From Pseudomonas fluorescens (GTDB lineage: Bacteria > Pseudomonadota > Gammaproteobacteria > Pseudomonadales > Pseudomonadaceae), in the NCBI RefSeq assembly GCF_004683905.1, contig NZ_CP038438.1, positions 3,410,001-3,474,000 on the forward strand: DNA of 64,000 nt, read 5' to 3'. Below, piece after piece: positions 37,291 to 51,000 of the stretch. The translations under genes were made by a program, and so were the position numbers. Within the stretch, counting starts at the first letter, position 1. Every line of letters begins with the position of its first letter. The notes under the pieces are model-generated. The model did not search any database, was not told the DNA's origin, and saw only the letters and a program-made list of their open reading frames with translations.

Positions 37291-38238
37291 ATGAGCCCGA
37301 ACCGCGCCACTTTCCCCTTGCGTCTGGCACTGACTTTGCTCGGATGCACCGCGTGCCTGCCGGCCCTGGCCACCGAAGCCGGCGTCGACAACATCGGCCC
37401 CGGCACCGACGGATTTTTCATGCTGCCGCTGGAAGTCGACAGCCTTCCGCAGAACATGGTCGCGTTCAACCTCTACTACAACCATTACAAGTCGACCAAG
37501 CTCAACATCAGCTCGTTGGGCGGCAAGGTGCCGAATGTCGAAATCGAATCCACGGCGGTGATCCCGCGTATTGATTACCTGAGCCCGGTGCGCGTGTTCG
37601 GCGGACGCCTGGCCGGCTACATCGCCCAGCCCTGGCTGAAGCAGGAAGTCTCGGTATTCGGTCTCAGCGATACCCGCGAAGGCATGGGCGACACCACCAT
37701 CGCGCCGATCATCCTGTGGGACATGGGCAAGAACCTGACCCTGGGTGCTGCCGTGGAGATCACGGTGCCCACCGGCGAATACAGCGTCGATCGGCTGGCC
37801 AACACCAGCAACAATTTCTACACCTACAAGCCGCTGTTCTCCTTCACCTGGCTGCCGACCGACAAGACCGAAGTGTCGATGAAGACCACTTACAGCTTCA
37901 ACGAGAAGAACAAGGACACCGACTACAAGTCCGGGCAGATCTTCCACTTCGATTACTCGGCCAGCTACAAGATCACCGACGATGTGATGCTCGGCCTCAA
38001 CGGCTACTACCTCAAGCAGACCACCGACGACAAACAGTACGGCCACACCGTGCAATTCGCCGGGCAGGATGTGGATGACGGCGTGCGCGGCCAGGTATTC
38101 GCGATCGGCCCGGCGTTGGATTTCACCTTTCTCAAATACGCCAGCGCGGAGATTCGCTGGGCCAAGGAGTTTGACGTGGAGAACCGGCCGGAAGGCGACA
38201 TGCTCTGGGCCAAGGTCAGCATCCCCTACGCCTTCTGA
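37291..38238 (+). CDS. SphA/meta-pathway-type outer-membrane protein
   Basis: This 315-residue protein has a signal peptide (about 1-30, ending PALA) and a mature beta-rich domain with a C-terminal Phe, as in outer-membrane channels. It belongs to the SphA or phenol-degradation MetA family, which includes a sphingosine-induced protein of P. aeruginosa. Substrates are hydrophobic in known cases, but none can be assigned. GAGGACAGCC precedes the ATG at 37291. Divergence from an AraC regulator suggests inducible expression. Confidence 0.85.
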   Translation: MSPNRATFPLRLALTLLGCTACLPALATEAGVDNIGPGTDGFFMLPLEVDSLPQNMVAFNLYYNHYKSTKLNISSLGGKVPNVEIESTAVIPRIDYLSPVRVFGGRLAGYIAQPWLKQEVSVFGLSDTREGMGDTTIAPIILWDMGKNLTLGAAVEITVPTGEYSVDRLANTSNNFYTYKPLFSFTWLPTDKTEVSMKTTYSFNEKNKDTDYKSGQIFHFDYSASYKITDDVMLGLNGYYLKQTTDDKQYGHTVQFAGQDVDDGVRGQVFAIGPALDFTFLKYASAEIRWAKEFDVENRPEGDMLWAKVSIPYAF

Positions 38239-38253
38239 CCTGCGCCGCCATGC

Positions 38254-38347
38254 CATGTGGGAGCGGGCTTGCTCGCGAAAGCGCCGTGTCAGGCAACGTA
38301 TTGGTTACTGACAGATTGCTTTCGCGAGCAAGCCCGCTCCCACAGGT
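38254..38347. repeat. REP pair
   Basis: ATGTGGGAGCGGGCTTGCTC and its inverted copy lie between the SphA-like gene and the toxin-antitoxin pair. The remaining stretch to 38500 has no feature I recognise. Confidence 0.95.
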
Positions 38348-38508
38348 GTGATGAAGCCTACAGACCCCGTGGAAATGCCCACTTGATCCACGGAAACGTC
38401 TGACTGCGTTATCGCTCGCACCAATGGATACTTCGCACTTCGTCTTGCCAGTGACGACAGCGAGCCACATCCCCCTTAGACTGCTTCACATTGATCATGG
38501 AGGTCACT

Positions 38509-38700
38509 ATGAGCGCCGAACTTTCCCTTATCGTTTCAGACTTTGAAACCCCAGAGCAGGCCGCCAGCTACGATCGCTGGTTCCGGGCACAGGTACAGGC
38601 CTCGATGGATGATCCGCGGCCCAACATCCCCCACGAGCAGGTGATGGCCGAGATGCGCGCCCTCATCGAATCGAAACTCAACAAAAACAGTGCGGGTTGA
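38509..38700 (+). CDS. PaaA2-like antitoxin (stability determinant)
   Basis: This 63-residue acidic protein, with ELSLIVSDFETPEQAASYDR and DDPRPNIPHEQVMAEM, resembles PaaA2-type antitoxins. It would bind and neutralise the toxin encoded next. GGAGGTCACT immediately precedes the ATG at 38509. The gene overlaps the toxin start by 11 bp, which is typical for such pairs. Confidence 0.8.
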   Translation: MSAELSLIVSDFETPEQAASYDRWFRAQVQASMDDPRPNIPHEQVMAEMRALIESKLNKNSAG

Positions 38701-38959
38701 CTGGCGACCTGAAGCTCGCACTCAACTCTGGCAAACCCTGAACTACATCGCTGACCGTAACGCCGTTGCGGCCAGTCAACTGAACGCCGCCATCGAAGCG
38801 GCTATCTCCGCCCTCCCACTTCACCCCTACCTTTATCGCTTCGGCAAGGTCGCCGGCACCCGGGAAATCGTTATCCATCCCAACTACGTCGTGGTTTATC
38901 GGGTGACCGAGCGGATCGAAATCCTGAACGTATTGCATGCTCGACAAGGGTATCCCTGA
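38690..38959 (+). CDS. ParE/RelE-family toxin
   Basis: This 89-residue protein starts at GTG inside the antitoxin gene (MRVDWRPEARTQL). The fold pattern, with a central RFGKVAGTREIVIHPNYVVVYRV and a final LNVLHARQGYP, is standard for ParE. ParE inhibits gyrase and RelE cleaves mRNA; the sequence fits ParE better. The pair stands at the 3' end of the giant exoprotein gene on the opposite strand, with a terminator hairpin between them. Confidence 0.88.
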   Translation: MRVDWRPEARTQLWQTLNYIADRNAVAASQLNAAIEAAISALPLHPYLYRFGKVAGTREIVIHPNYVVVYRVTERIEILNVLHARQGYP

Positions 38960-38975
38960 ACCTTCCCGCCTACAC

Positions 38976-39002
38976 AAAAAAAGGGCGACCAACCGGTCGC
39001 CC
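38976..39002 (-). terminator. Rho-independent terminator of the PdtA-like gene
   Basis: GGGCGACC and GGTCGCCC form an 8-bp stem with loop AACC (38983-39002). On the minus strand it is followed by seven T (38976-38982 reversed), 22 bases beyond the stop of the giant gene. Confidence 0.9.
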
Positions 39003-39023
39003 AAAGTACTACACGAGAGTCTT

Positions 39024-42000
39024 TTACAACGTCAGCTGCCCGCGTTCCTCCTCAGTCAACTGCTGCTTCGCCTGTTCATCCAGTGCCCCCGCTCCCAGCA
39101 CCTGCACCGGGCTGTTCGGGTTGTAGCCGGTCGCCGGCGCACGACTGGCACCATCACGGCTCGGCGCCAGTTGTTCGTTGCCGAAGCTCAGCACCTGCAC
39201 GGTGAACACCGACGCCTGGTTCTGCCGCGCCGCTGCTTGCTGCTGACGCGCCACGTCCTCAGCGGCCTGGGTTGCCGAAGATGCCGCCGAACTGGCCGAG
39301 GTGATCGCCCCGGTGTTCACCGCAGCCACCACCGGTACGCCACTGGTCTTGCCTTGCACGGCGATGTTGGCGGCGTTGACCACGGTCAGCGCGGCGATGT
39401 TGACGTTGCCCGAGACGCGAATGCCCGCCTCGCCCGCATCGATGGTGCCCAGCGGCGCGATCAGGTCGATGTCGCCGGGGGCGACTTCGGCAATCGGGTT
39501 GAGTGTGGCGATACCGGCACCGGTGCTCGGCACCGAAGGCGACAGGGTTACATTGCCCCAAGTGTCGTAAACCCGTTTCGGCGGGGTGTAGACCACAGTG
39601 GTTTTCGAGCCGCGACCGGCGTTGATGTCGCCCTCGGCCGACCAGCCGAGGATCGAGCCGCCGAAGGTGGTCATGATCCGGCTCTGCCCCAACAGAATAC
39701 TGCCCTGCGAGTAGAGCTGAATGTTGCCCGAACCCTGGGTGATGATCCCGGCGGTGGACGGTGGCGCCGCGCCTTCGATGCCGAACACCTGACCACCACC
39801 CGGTGTGAGCATCTGGATATCGCCGCCGAACAGCGTCTTGACCCCTGCTCCGCCATACAGCGTGATGTCGCCGTCGTAACGGAGCGGATTGCCCGCCACA
39901 TCGGTGCTCGGGAACAGTGCGGCGATGGCGTTGCGACCGCGCAGATAACTGCCTTTGCGCGGGCCGTCAGCGTCGTTGTATTCCAGGCCGCCGGCGCGCA
40001 GTTCGGCGAAGTACACCTGGCGCGCAAAGATCGCCTGCTCGGCACTTGGCAGCGCGGCATAGAACGCCTGTGCCTGCTCTGCGTTGCCGCTGAAGCCGTA
40101 ACCGAGGGTCAGCCAGCTCTGCAACTCGTCGAGGTAGGTCTTGACCACTTTGCCCGGCTGGCCGTTGAGAGAGGCATTCGGGTCAGCAAGGTTCTGCGGG
40201 TTCAGGTAACGCGCGATGAACCTTGTGTAATTCGGCCCCTGTGCGCCCACGCCCGCCTGCAATACCACGCTGGCGCCAGGCCGCGAATCCCCGGCCACTA
40301 TCGCGCCGAGACTGGTGATGCTGGCGCGGTTTTCCATCAGGATGTTGCGCCCGGCATTGATATCCAGCGTTCCAGGTCCGGCGATATCGAAGCTGCTGTA
40401 GAGAATGTCGCGGCCCGCCGAGACGCGCGATACATCTCGCAGGTCATTGTGGACGAACAGGTTGCCGGTGGAAAAAATGTCCTCCTTGCCGCTACTCATT
40501 TCCACTGTCGGCACGGTCGCAGGCTGCCCCAGGGCAGTGCCAGAGGCAACGATGTCGCGTCCGGCGATCATCCACACAGGCCCCGCCGCTTCGTACCAGG
40601 TGCGTCTGGAAGTGGAAAAGCTCAACGTTTCGCCACTGCGAATGCCCACCAGGTCCCCCGTCAGCGCATAGAATCGCGCCGGCCCCTGTACGTCGTTCGA
40701 TCCCGAGTAGGTGTTGGGACCATAGGCAAACAGCGGATATCGCACGTTGCCCTCTGCCGCCACGCCATCGTCGCTGTAGTTGGTGCGCAGCGGTTTTCCG
40801 GCGTTGCTGTTGGTGTAAGCATTGAATGCCGGGTTGAACGGGGTAGCCACGGCCATCGGGCTGGCCCCCGACTGGTTGATCGCATAGCCACCGGCGTAGA
40901 TAGAGTCACCTGCCAGCAGTTCAAGCTGCCCCGACTTCGACGGCGCCAGAAGCAGTGAGTAACCTTGCAGCGGGTAGTTGTTTACGCCAATGAATGTCGC
41001 GGATGGCCCTGCATAAACGGACCCTTGGCCCGCCACCGCGCGCAGAATCGATGGGTAGACAAATCGGCCGTCGGTAGGCGAGGTATTGCGGCCCGTGATC
41101 AGGCCGTTGCTGGTACTGAACTCGGATATCTGTGTGCCCGGCGTCAAGTTCCCGCCAGCCGAGAACAGATCGATTGCGGTGTGATCCGTCCACAATGAGA
41201 AGCCACTCAGGGTGCCGCCCTGCTCAACGCTTGCGTCGGCCGCCATGATCGGGCTGGCGTTCATCAGACTCACTCGCCCAGGATCCGCGGCACCGCCCAA
41301 CACCAGATCACCGCGGCTGCTCAGGCTCATGCCCGAGTCACCCGGAATCAGCACCACGCCTCCGGAAGCACTACCGGTGGTCGAGGTAAACGGATCAAGT
41401 GCGCGGGTTTCCCGAAGATCATTGAACACAGCGCCGGCGCCGTACTGCAGGTTGATGCCGCCGAGTGCTCCACCCGTCATGTGTGCCGCGCCGCGCAGGT
41501 TGATCAGCGCGCCCTGCAGATCATGATTCGGTTGGCCGAAGCCGGTTTCTCCGGCCCGCGCTTGCAGCGAAGGGTTGAGCGTGCCGCCGATACGAATGTC
41601 CATGTCACCACCACCGGTCATCTGCACGCTGCCATCGCTGGCGACTCGACCGGTGCTGCCTACCGCGACGATCAGCCCCTGACCGCGCGGGTAGTTAACG
41701 GCATCGCCTAGCGGTTTGAGCATGCCGGCATCACCACCAGCCCGCAGGCTGATATTGCCACCGCCCAAGGTACCGAAACCGGTGAAACCCACCAGGTAGG
41801 GTTCAGTGTTGATCACCCGATCTGAGTTCATTTGGGTGGAATAACTGCCGAAGTTGATCCACCAGGCCGTGGGCACATCCGGGTTTCCCGTGCCTTGACG
41901 CCACAGCCAGTTGCCCACTGCCACACTGGCCATCTGCTCGCGGAACCCGCTCGCTGTCGATTGGGCTTTCGTCCCGACCGAATCACCGGAAACCGAGCCA

Positions 42001-45000
42001 CCGGCATTGATTGTCAGGTTGCCGCCCATCTGCGGATACCAGGCCTGATAGAGGCTGTCGCTGCCGCCGTCGACCCATTTTTCATAAGCGGCACCGGCCG
42101 TACCCAACACCGAATCGTTATCCGAAAGATGCCCGCGCGGCTGGTTATAGAGCGGGTCGATATTCGCTGATTGGGTGCCGGCGGTGTATACGCCGAACGG
42201 TGAATCCATGCTCAGATTGCCGGCGGCGATCAGGTCGAGATCACCCGTGCCGGTGCGCAGAACACTGAACATCTGCATATGGGCCTTGGCCGTTTTCCCG
42301 GGATTGTTGCCGATGCACAGTTCCGGCTGCAGATCACAAATGAATTGGGCCTCCTCGGGAACCGGTTCGTAGTCCGGCCCCATTCCACTGCCTGGCGCCC
42401 AGACCCAACGGGCCATGGGTACGCACAAGTCGGCAATCTGCTGGCAGTACTCGAGCATGTCATCAGGGACCGGCTCGTAGGGCGTAAAGAAGGGATTATC
42501 CGGAGCCCAGACCAGCTTGCCCGCCGCCGTGGTGATGTTGACGCCGTAATGACTGTCCGCCAGCCGCAGATTGCCTTCCGGGGTCAGCGGTTTGACCGCA
42601 CGACTATCGGCCGCAGCCAGATCTGCACCGGCGACCACGCGCATCGACCACGACGCACTGCCCGACGGCAGCATGCTGGCCACCGCCCAGTTCTTGCCCT
42701 GTTGTGTGCCGTTGAACGGCCGCAACTCGATCAGCGAAGTGCCTTCGGCGAGCTTCACATCGGTCATCGACGGAATCAGCGAACCGCGCAGCAAGGCCAG
42801 TTCGCCCTTTAATTTCACCCCGGCGAACGTAGTCAGATCTGCATCGTAAACGCTGGGCAACGGCACACCCTTGGGCCAGTTCATCGCTTGCAGGGCGGTG
42901 GCCTTGTTCAAACGGATGCCGGCACCCAGGCGTGTGTCGGCAGGCAATGTCACGCTGTCGCTGAGCAGCGTACCGGCGGCGTACAGCAGATGACCGTTGC
43001 TGTCGTGGATCGCCCCCGCCAGCACGGTGCCGGCGCTGAAGGTATACACCTCAGCCAACACTGCCTGAGTCGGCAGCAACGTGCCGCTGGCCAACACTGC
43101 GCCCTGGAGGGTCACGTCGTAATTGAGCGTGGCGCCTATCGGGAACTGCGTGCCTTCGGCCAGCGAAACACCGCTGCCCGGCACAATCAGGTCGCCACCG
43201 AATGGCTGCACACCGGCAATCAGTTTCCAGCCGGCATCGTCCTGGGTTTCCGGCGGCGGCGCGAACCCGTCGTTGATGCTGCCGTAAATATCGAGGTTGC
43301 CACCGGCGCGAATCACCAGGCTGCCAGCTTCTCCGGAACCATATACGGAGGGGTTCAGCTGCGTGTGCGGATTGAGACTGGCGTAGCGGTAACCGGACAA
43401 ATCCAGATCGCCCTCCACCACCAGATCACCGTCGGCAGTCTTGCTGGCGATCTCCACACCGGGCCGCAAATGGAACGCATCGGCATACGTGGCGTTGTTC
43501 AACCCGGCGAGTTTGCGTTGCAGCAGATCGTTATTGCCCAGTGCGGCGTTGATAAAGTCGTTGCTGTCGCCATGAATGCGCTCGAGCATGGCCTGATCAA
43601 TCACCTGATACGGCCGGCCACTGACCGCCGGATCGACACCCTCGCGGGCATCGGTGTAGCGGCGCATACCGTTGAGGCCGATGGAGCGAGCGCCCTGAAT
43701 GGTCAACACACCATTGGCGTCGATGGCGATGTCATTGCTGCCCAGACGCGGCGCGTTCAGCTCCAGCGTACCGCGCAGCATTCCATCGTGTTGCCCGGCA
43801 AGGAAACCGGGCACGGCATCGGTGCCGTGGCGCAGGTCGATGCGCGCGCCGCTGCCCAGCGTGAGCAAGCCATCACCGGAACTCAGTTCGACCGTGGCGC
43901 GGTTCGGCGCATCGATGATCTTGCCGTAGCTGTCGACCCGCAGTACGCGACCATGGGCATCAAGCACGCTATTGCCAGCCAGCGTCAGGCCATTTTTCGC
44001 CGACAGACGAATGCTGCCGACACGTTCGCCACTGGCGTCGATCAGACCAGCCACCGTCAGGCTGCCATTGTCCACCGACACATTGATCTCACCAGCCTTG
44101 AGACCGTCGCCGATCACCAGATTGCCTTGTTTGAGTTGCAGGCTGCGGCTGCCGTAAACCTGCCCGGCATTCAAGCGCTGGTTGAGCGCGGCAAACTGCT
44201 CAGTGGCGTCACCGCCCAGGCGTTGCGCGCGAATGTCCACGCCACCGGCCTTGTACGGCACCAACGTGCCCCCGGCGTCGTAGTAACCGCTGCTGCCGCC
44301 GACAATCTCGCCTTGCAGATCGACCATCCCGGCCGCATCGGCCAGAGCGACGACGCTGAGGTTACCGACCTGATTGTTCTTCGCCGACAGGTCGATCCGC
44401 GAGCCCGCAGCCTGACGGATATTGCCGTTGGCGCTGTACAGCGAGACATCGCCGCCCCAGCTGTATTTGCTGACATCGTTGAACGGCAAGGTCCGTCCGG
44501 CCATGTCCAGCACGGCACTAGTGCCCAGCGTCAAATCGCCCTCGGACTTGACGGTCAGCTTGCCGCTGCCCAAGGCGATACGGCTGTCCAGCACGATATT
44601 GCGGGCTTCAAGGTTCAACTCCGCCCCCAAGGCATTGGCCACCCCGGCAGCCCCGGCGCCGCTGAGCGTCAGGCTGTTGCCGGCCTTGAGCAGGCTGACC
44701 GATGCCGCCTCACCGGTGAGCAACGGCGTGCGCAGGTTCAGATTGCCGCCGCTGTAGCGGTAACCCGTGAGCGGATCGTAGGCGCCCTGCTCCTGATACA
44801 CCGCCAGGCTGCCCTTGTGATTGGCGGTGATGCGCTCGCTGGCGCTGAGGTTGACGTTGGTGAACCCCAACGCCAATCGATTGTTCTGATCCAGACCGCT
44901 GGCCTGAGGCATCGGTCCGTAACCCAGCTCGATCCGCTGGGCCTGAATGTCTAGCGTGCCGCTGCCCGTACCGGCGCCACCGGTAATGACGCTGCCGGCG

Positions 45001-48000
45001 CTTTGCGTCGCGCCGTTCCAGATCAGGTTGGCCGTGCGGATGCTCGCCACATCGTTGGCATCGCCCAGACCGTAGATCGCCGGGGTAACCAGCACCAAGT
45101 TCTGCAGTTTGCTTTGGCCGGTCTGCGGATCGATCGTGTCGAGGCTCACGCTGCCGTAGAAATTGAAGGCGTCGCGAGTGGTCAGGCTCAGGGTTTCCAG
45201 GGCCGGCGCGGCAAACTGCGTATCACCGCGCAGCAAGCGGTCGAGTACGTTCTGGTTGAGCGTGAGGCCGGCGGGCACGCGGCTGCCCGCCGCTGCAAGT
45301 GCTTCGGCGCTGCCGGTATTGACCGAGCCGACCGACAATGCCAGATGACGGGTGCCGAAACGCACCGCTTCACCGAGTTCGAACTGGTTATCCGTAGCGG
45401 CCGTGATACTGCCGTTCGAATACAGCAGGGCCGGATTGTTGCACGCACTCGCTGCGCAAGTGCCGATCCGGATGCTGCCCGCGCCGCTGATTCCACTGGC
45501 CCGTTCCGGTGCCAGTACCTGCGCCCAACCGTTGGAAACCAGCAGCAGGCTGGAGCCTTTCGGCTCATAAACGTAACCGGCCAGCGAGTCGTATGCCACG
45601 TTGCCACGGCCCAGCGTATTGATCCCGCCCCCCGCCTCGACGGTGATCCCGCCAAGCGTTGACGTGGTGCGCAGCAAGACTTGCGGCGCGGATAGAATCG
45701 CCCCTTCACGCAAGACAATACTTTCACTCGCGCCCAGGAAGCCGATGATGTTAGCGGTCGTGTTGTACAAGACATTCGGCATCGCACCGATGGTCAGCCG
45801 CCCCGCGTTGAGGCTGTTGAGCGTGTCGGCGTACAGCGACACACCGTTGAAACCCGGTGTCGATGCACGGCCCGCACCCAGTATCTCGAAGCTGCTCCCG
45901 ACGTTGCCGCCACGTACCACCGCTGTGCCGGCCATGCCGCCCTCGGCAGCCTCGAACAGTGTGCGCCCGTTGAACTGCAAAGCGATGTCTTGCTTGCCGC
46001 CGGAGGCCAGGCGCAGATCCAGTGTCTTGCCGTCCATGGGTGCCAGCGCACGCGGCACACCGCGCCGGGCGGCGTCGCTCTGGATGAATTGAGAGAAACC
46101 GGTTTCGTTGTACTGCGAGTAACGACGCAACACATCGGCTGACGTGAGAATCAACTGACTGGCCAGGCTGTCACGCAGGCCGGTATTGGCAATCGACATC
46201 TGCCCGCTGCTGGTCCATGAACCATTGCGCAGTGGCAACGCCCCCGTTGTCACGCCGGGTGCTGCCTGACCGTTTACCTCAACCCGGAACGCACCAGGCA
46301 TCAGGGCAAACGTTGACGGCAACAGTGTGTAAGTACCCGCCGCCAACCCCGGCACACCGGCGCCAATAGTGATCTGCTGGCCAATGCGCGGATCGCCCGC
46401 ACCCGCTTCGGCCAGCATCGGCGCGTAGCTGCTCTGGTTGCCGGGCACGATGGCATACACCGGGTTGCTCGCCAGCCCCGGCAGGCTGAAGGTGCCGTCA
46501 GTCGCAGTGCGCACCAGCGGGTTGAAACGTGCATCGGTGGAACCCCCGCGACCGGACACGAAACCGGCGCCACGCAGATCGCCACCGCCGGACAGGTCGA
46601 TGACCGCACCGCTTTGCACATCGGCGAACTGCGTGCCAATCGACACGCCTGATGTTTCGCCGGAGATGCCGTTGAGCACCACGGATTTGCCGTTATAGCG
46701 ATAGTCGATACCGTCCGTGGTGCCACCGTACGGCATGACCAGACCGGCACCGCTGACCGAAGTCAGACTGCCCGGCAGAAGACGAACCTCGTGAGTGGTG
46801 CTGAGCAAATCGTCACCCAATACGATCTTGCCCAGCGGTGCACGCAAGACACCGCCCTGTTCGATGTACGCGGCGGAAAAAATCAGCTTTCCGAATGCCG
46901 AATACGGCACCGCAGTCGGTGCCGCGCCGTGGCCGCTGATCCGCAAGGTGTGTTCGGAAACCGGGACGGCGCCCTGATAACCGGCACGCACCTCAGCCTG
47001 AATGCCGGTGGCGGGATAGATCTGCGCCGCACCGAGGTTCAAGTCGCCCGGCGTCCACAGCCTGGTTTTCTCCGCACCATCATTCGGCGCGAGGAAGCGC
47101 AGGTCGCCGCTGCTGTCGAGGCTCACCAGACCGAAAGCCCGACGGCTGTATTCAACGGCCGGCGCCTGCCGTTGCAGGATCGAACCCTGAGTCCCGAAGG
47201 ACAGGCCATTGCCCACGTCCAACAAATTCGCGGAGGCATTGAACGTTGCATCGGACGATCGGGCCGTCGGGCCTGGGAGCAACCGTGGACGCATCATGTT
47301 GAAGCCGGCGAAGTAGGTGCCCACCCCTGACAGACGCAGGTATGGAGCACTCAAATCAACCCGTGCCGAGCCTTTGGAATTCTCGGCGAGAGACAGCGCT
47401 GCGGCGAACAGACTGAGGCTCTGATTCATGCGCAGATTGACGTCACCGTCAAACGACAACAGACCGTTGCTCAGCAGGCTGAGATTGTCGAAACCGCCCG
47501 TCATCAAGCCATCGGCACTCAAGCGGGCCTGACCGTAACGCAAGCCATCGGCGCCTTCGCCGGGTTGCAGGTTCGCGGGCAGCAGCTCGTTTTCTGCCGC
47601 TTGACCAATGATCATTTCCCTCGGCGAGCGCACCGCGTTGCTCGCCGAATCGGAATACAACGGCGTCTCCAGCGCCAGTTCCAGACGACCACCGGCCGCC
47701 CCGACGCCACCCGCCGCCGCACGCAAGTTGCCTTCAACGAAAAGACCGTTATAAGAACTCAAACTGATGCGCCCGCCGTCCGTTGCGATACGCGTCGGGC
47801 CTTGACCGGCGATATCCAGAACAGCCTCGGTGCCCGAGGCATCCAGCCGCGCGCCCGGACGCACAATCACGTAGGCATCGGCAGCCGTGGCGGTTGCCAG
47901 CTTCGCATCGATCTCGCCGCCGATGATGAGGCTGCCGCCCTTGCCGACCTGCCCGTAAGTGCGGCCCAGGGTGTCGGTCGCCGTATTCGCACGCCCGGCG

Positions 48001-51000
48001 ACATCCAGCACGGCCTGCTCGCCGATCCAGATCGAGCGGTCATGTGCGCTCGGATCAGCCGTTTGAATCGAAGTGGCCGGCTGGATCGAGCCGAATTGTT
48101 GCTGACGAATATCGATCGTGCCGCCCCACGCATTCAGTTCACCATCGACGGTGATCTGCCCGGCACCACGCAGCTTGATGCTCTGCCCCGGGTCGACGCT
48201 GATGCGCGAGCCACGGCCCAGGGTCAGCGAGCTGTTGGCCGCGTCTATCAGACCGACCAGCGTCGCGCCACCTTGCAGTGTCAGGCTGGCGCCGGCGCGT
48301 TGGGTCAGCACGCCCTTGGTCGGGTTTTCCTGGAACAGCGTCGGTGTCCACAGCTCCAGCGCCGTGCGCGGATCGACGCCACTGACCTGGTTGGGTGCCG
48401 CATCACCGAAACGGTACACCGGCAGGGTCACATCAATCGCGGCGCCTTCGGCAACGTCGAGCCCGTTGAGACCGATCAGGTTGTAGGCGGAGAACCCCTT
48501 ACTGAACAGATCGGTGGACAGTTGCAGGGTGTTGTCTGCCAGGGCTTTATCCGTCTGGCCGACGAGAATCCTGTTGGCCTGCACCGTCAAGGTGCCACCG
48601 CCCGTGACGCCATAACCGCGCAGTTCGCCATCGAGGTTCAGATGCGATGTGCCCGGCGCGGAAATAGCGCTCGACTCCAGCGTCAGATCACCACCCTTGC
48701 CACCCCGGGTCTTGCCATTGGCGAGTATGGCGCCACCGGAAGAAACGTCGAGCAGGCTGCCGGCAGCGACGTCGATATCACCGCTGCTGCGGATCGATAT
48801 CAGGCCACCGTTCAGATACGCGAGGCTGGCGTTATCGTCCGGGTTGGTGCGCAGGTTGCTCCACAGCCCTCGGGTGTCGAGATGCACGCCCTCGACGATG
48901 CGGGTTTGCGTGGTTTTGTCGGCTTGGGCCGCCAGGCGAGTGTCGGTGTTTGCGCCACCATTGAACTGATTGAGTACGTTGCCCAGACGCAGACTGCCAC
49001 CGCGAGCAGTCAGGTCGGCGCCGATCTGCACATCCGGGGAATACAGGGTGATGTCGCCACCGCTATCGACCGTCAGCGCGCCGTCAATGGCGATCTGATC
49101 CTTGGCCGAAACCTTGAGCGCACCGAGGCGCAACCCGCTGAGCTGATCGTTATCAAGATACAGCTTGCCCTTACGGGTATCGGACACCGCGCCGGTGAGG
49201 TCCGGATCATTTCCGGCAACCGGACGCTCGCCACCAATCTGCACCTGATCCAGCGTCGGATTGAGGGTGTAGAGCAGGCCATTCGACGCCGCGACGAAGG
49301 TCGGGTCGTAACTGCCGACGATCAACTGCGCACGCCGGGCCAACGCGCTCTGGCTCTGCTGATAGCCGTCGAGCACCGGTTTCGGCGCCTGGTTCTGCCG
49401 TTCGCCCTGATACACCTCGCCGATCATTTGCCCGTCGAGAACGGCGTTGGCCGTGGCGATCACCAGTTGTCCGGCGTCACGACCCACGGTGTAACCCGAC
49501 TCGAAACGTGAACGCGGGGCAATCAGCGGGCTGTAGTAATAACTGGTCTGGCCCCAGCGTTGGCTGCTGTCTTCATAGCCTTTGTACAGGCCGGTGTAGA
49601 GCAGGTCCCCCGGAGCACGCGACACTTCATACAACTTACCGTCGGCGCCACGCAGCCAGCTCTGGCGGATCTCGCCGCTCTGCACATCCAGGGTGCCGCC
49701 GGACAGGTTAATCAGCGAACCCTTTTCAGTCACCACGTCGTTGCCGGCAAAGCTCACCGTGCCGCCCTGGGCCATCCAGTCGCCGACGCTGTGCCCTTGA
49801 GTGCCGAGATAACCGCCGACTTCCAGCAAGCCACCGGCGGTGTACCAGCGATCCGTGGCGTAGCCGTTGGTGCCGGCCGGTACATACACCAGATCGCGCA
49901 CATCGACCCAGATGTCATTGCTGTTGAGCGCGCCTTTCTCGCGGTTGACCGAGGCATCGCGCTGCTCGTTGCCTTGCACGTTGATCTTGATGCTGTTGTT
50001 TTCCATCGCCACTTTGACGCCGAGGGCACCGGATACATCGATCATCGCGCCGTCGCGCACCAGGCTGCGGCGTTGTGCGCTGACCGCGACCTGGCCGCCG
50101 GTGGCCAGGGTGATCGAGCCGTTCTGGAACTCGACACTGCCGCCGCTCTGAATCTCGATACGCGACTGGTCGCCACGGATCCGGTTATTGGCCGTGACGC
50201 CCGTCAGCGCGGCCTGATGCTGGCTGTCGAGGGCGGTCAGGTCACTGCTGTCGAGCATGATCGCCGTGGCACTGCCCTGTCCCAGCGTCACGCTGCCGTT
50301 AGCATCGGTGCTCGGGTTGGAGAGGTGAATCGTGCCCCGCGTCGCCACTGAAGTGCTGGCAAGCAATACGCCGTTTTGCACGACCTCGTGCCCCGTCAGA
50401 GTGATGTCGCCAGTGGCAGACTGGATCAGTCCGTTGTTAGTGACTTTGCCCGCAACGGCACCGGCCTTGAAGCCGGGAATGACTTCGTTGCCGAAGGTGG
50501 TGGACAGCGCATTACCTTCGGTGCCCGAGCCTTTGCGGATGTAGAAACGGTCGCCGGCCGCCAGCACGGTCTGGCCCTTGATGGTGTTGATGTTGCCGTC
50601 GTTCTGTACGTCGCTGCCGAGCAGCAAGGCATAACCACCGGCAGCGGTAGACGATGCCGGCTTGTGGGTGTCGATGGAGGCACCGCGTTCCACCAGCACC
50701 TTGCCGGCGGCATCGGTGAACGTCGGCTGAGTGCCGGTGCTGTCGAAATATAGACCCCGATCGCGAAACTGGATATCGGTGATGTTGGCGGCAGCGGCCA
50801 CCAGGTTGCGCACGTTGACCTGACTGCTGCCGCTGAACACGATGCCGTTGCGGTTGATCAGCATCACCGTGCCGTTGCCCTTGATCTGGCCTTGAATCTG
50901 GCTGGCCCGGGCATTCGGATCGTTGACGCGGTTGAGCACCGCCCAGTTCGACTGCTGGGCGAAATCGACCGTGGTATTGCGACCGACGTTGAAGGTTTCC

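Noticed and set aside
38937..40958. Plus-strand frames opposite the giant exoprotein gene (also 42888-44954 and 47565-49511)
   Set aside because: They are antisense to a beta-helix protein with continuous repeats and have arginine- and histidine-rich, domain-free translations.
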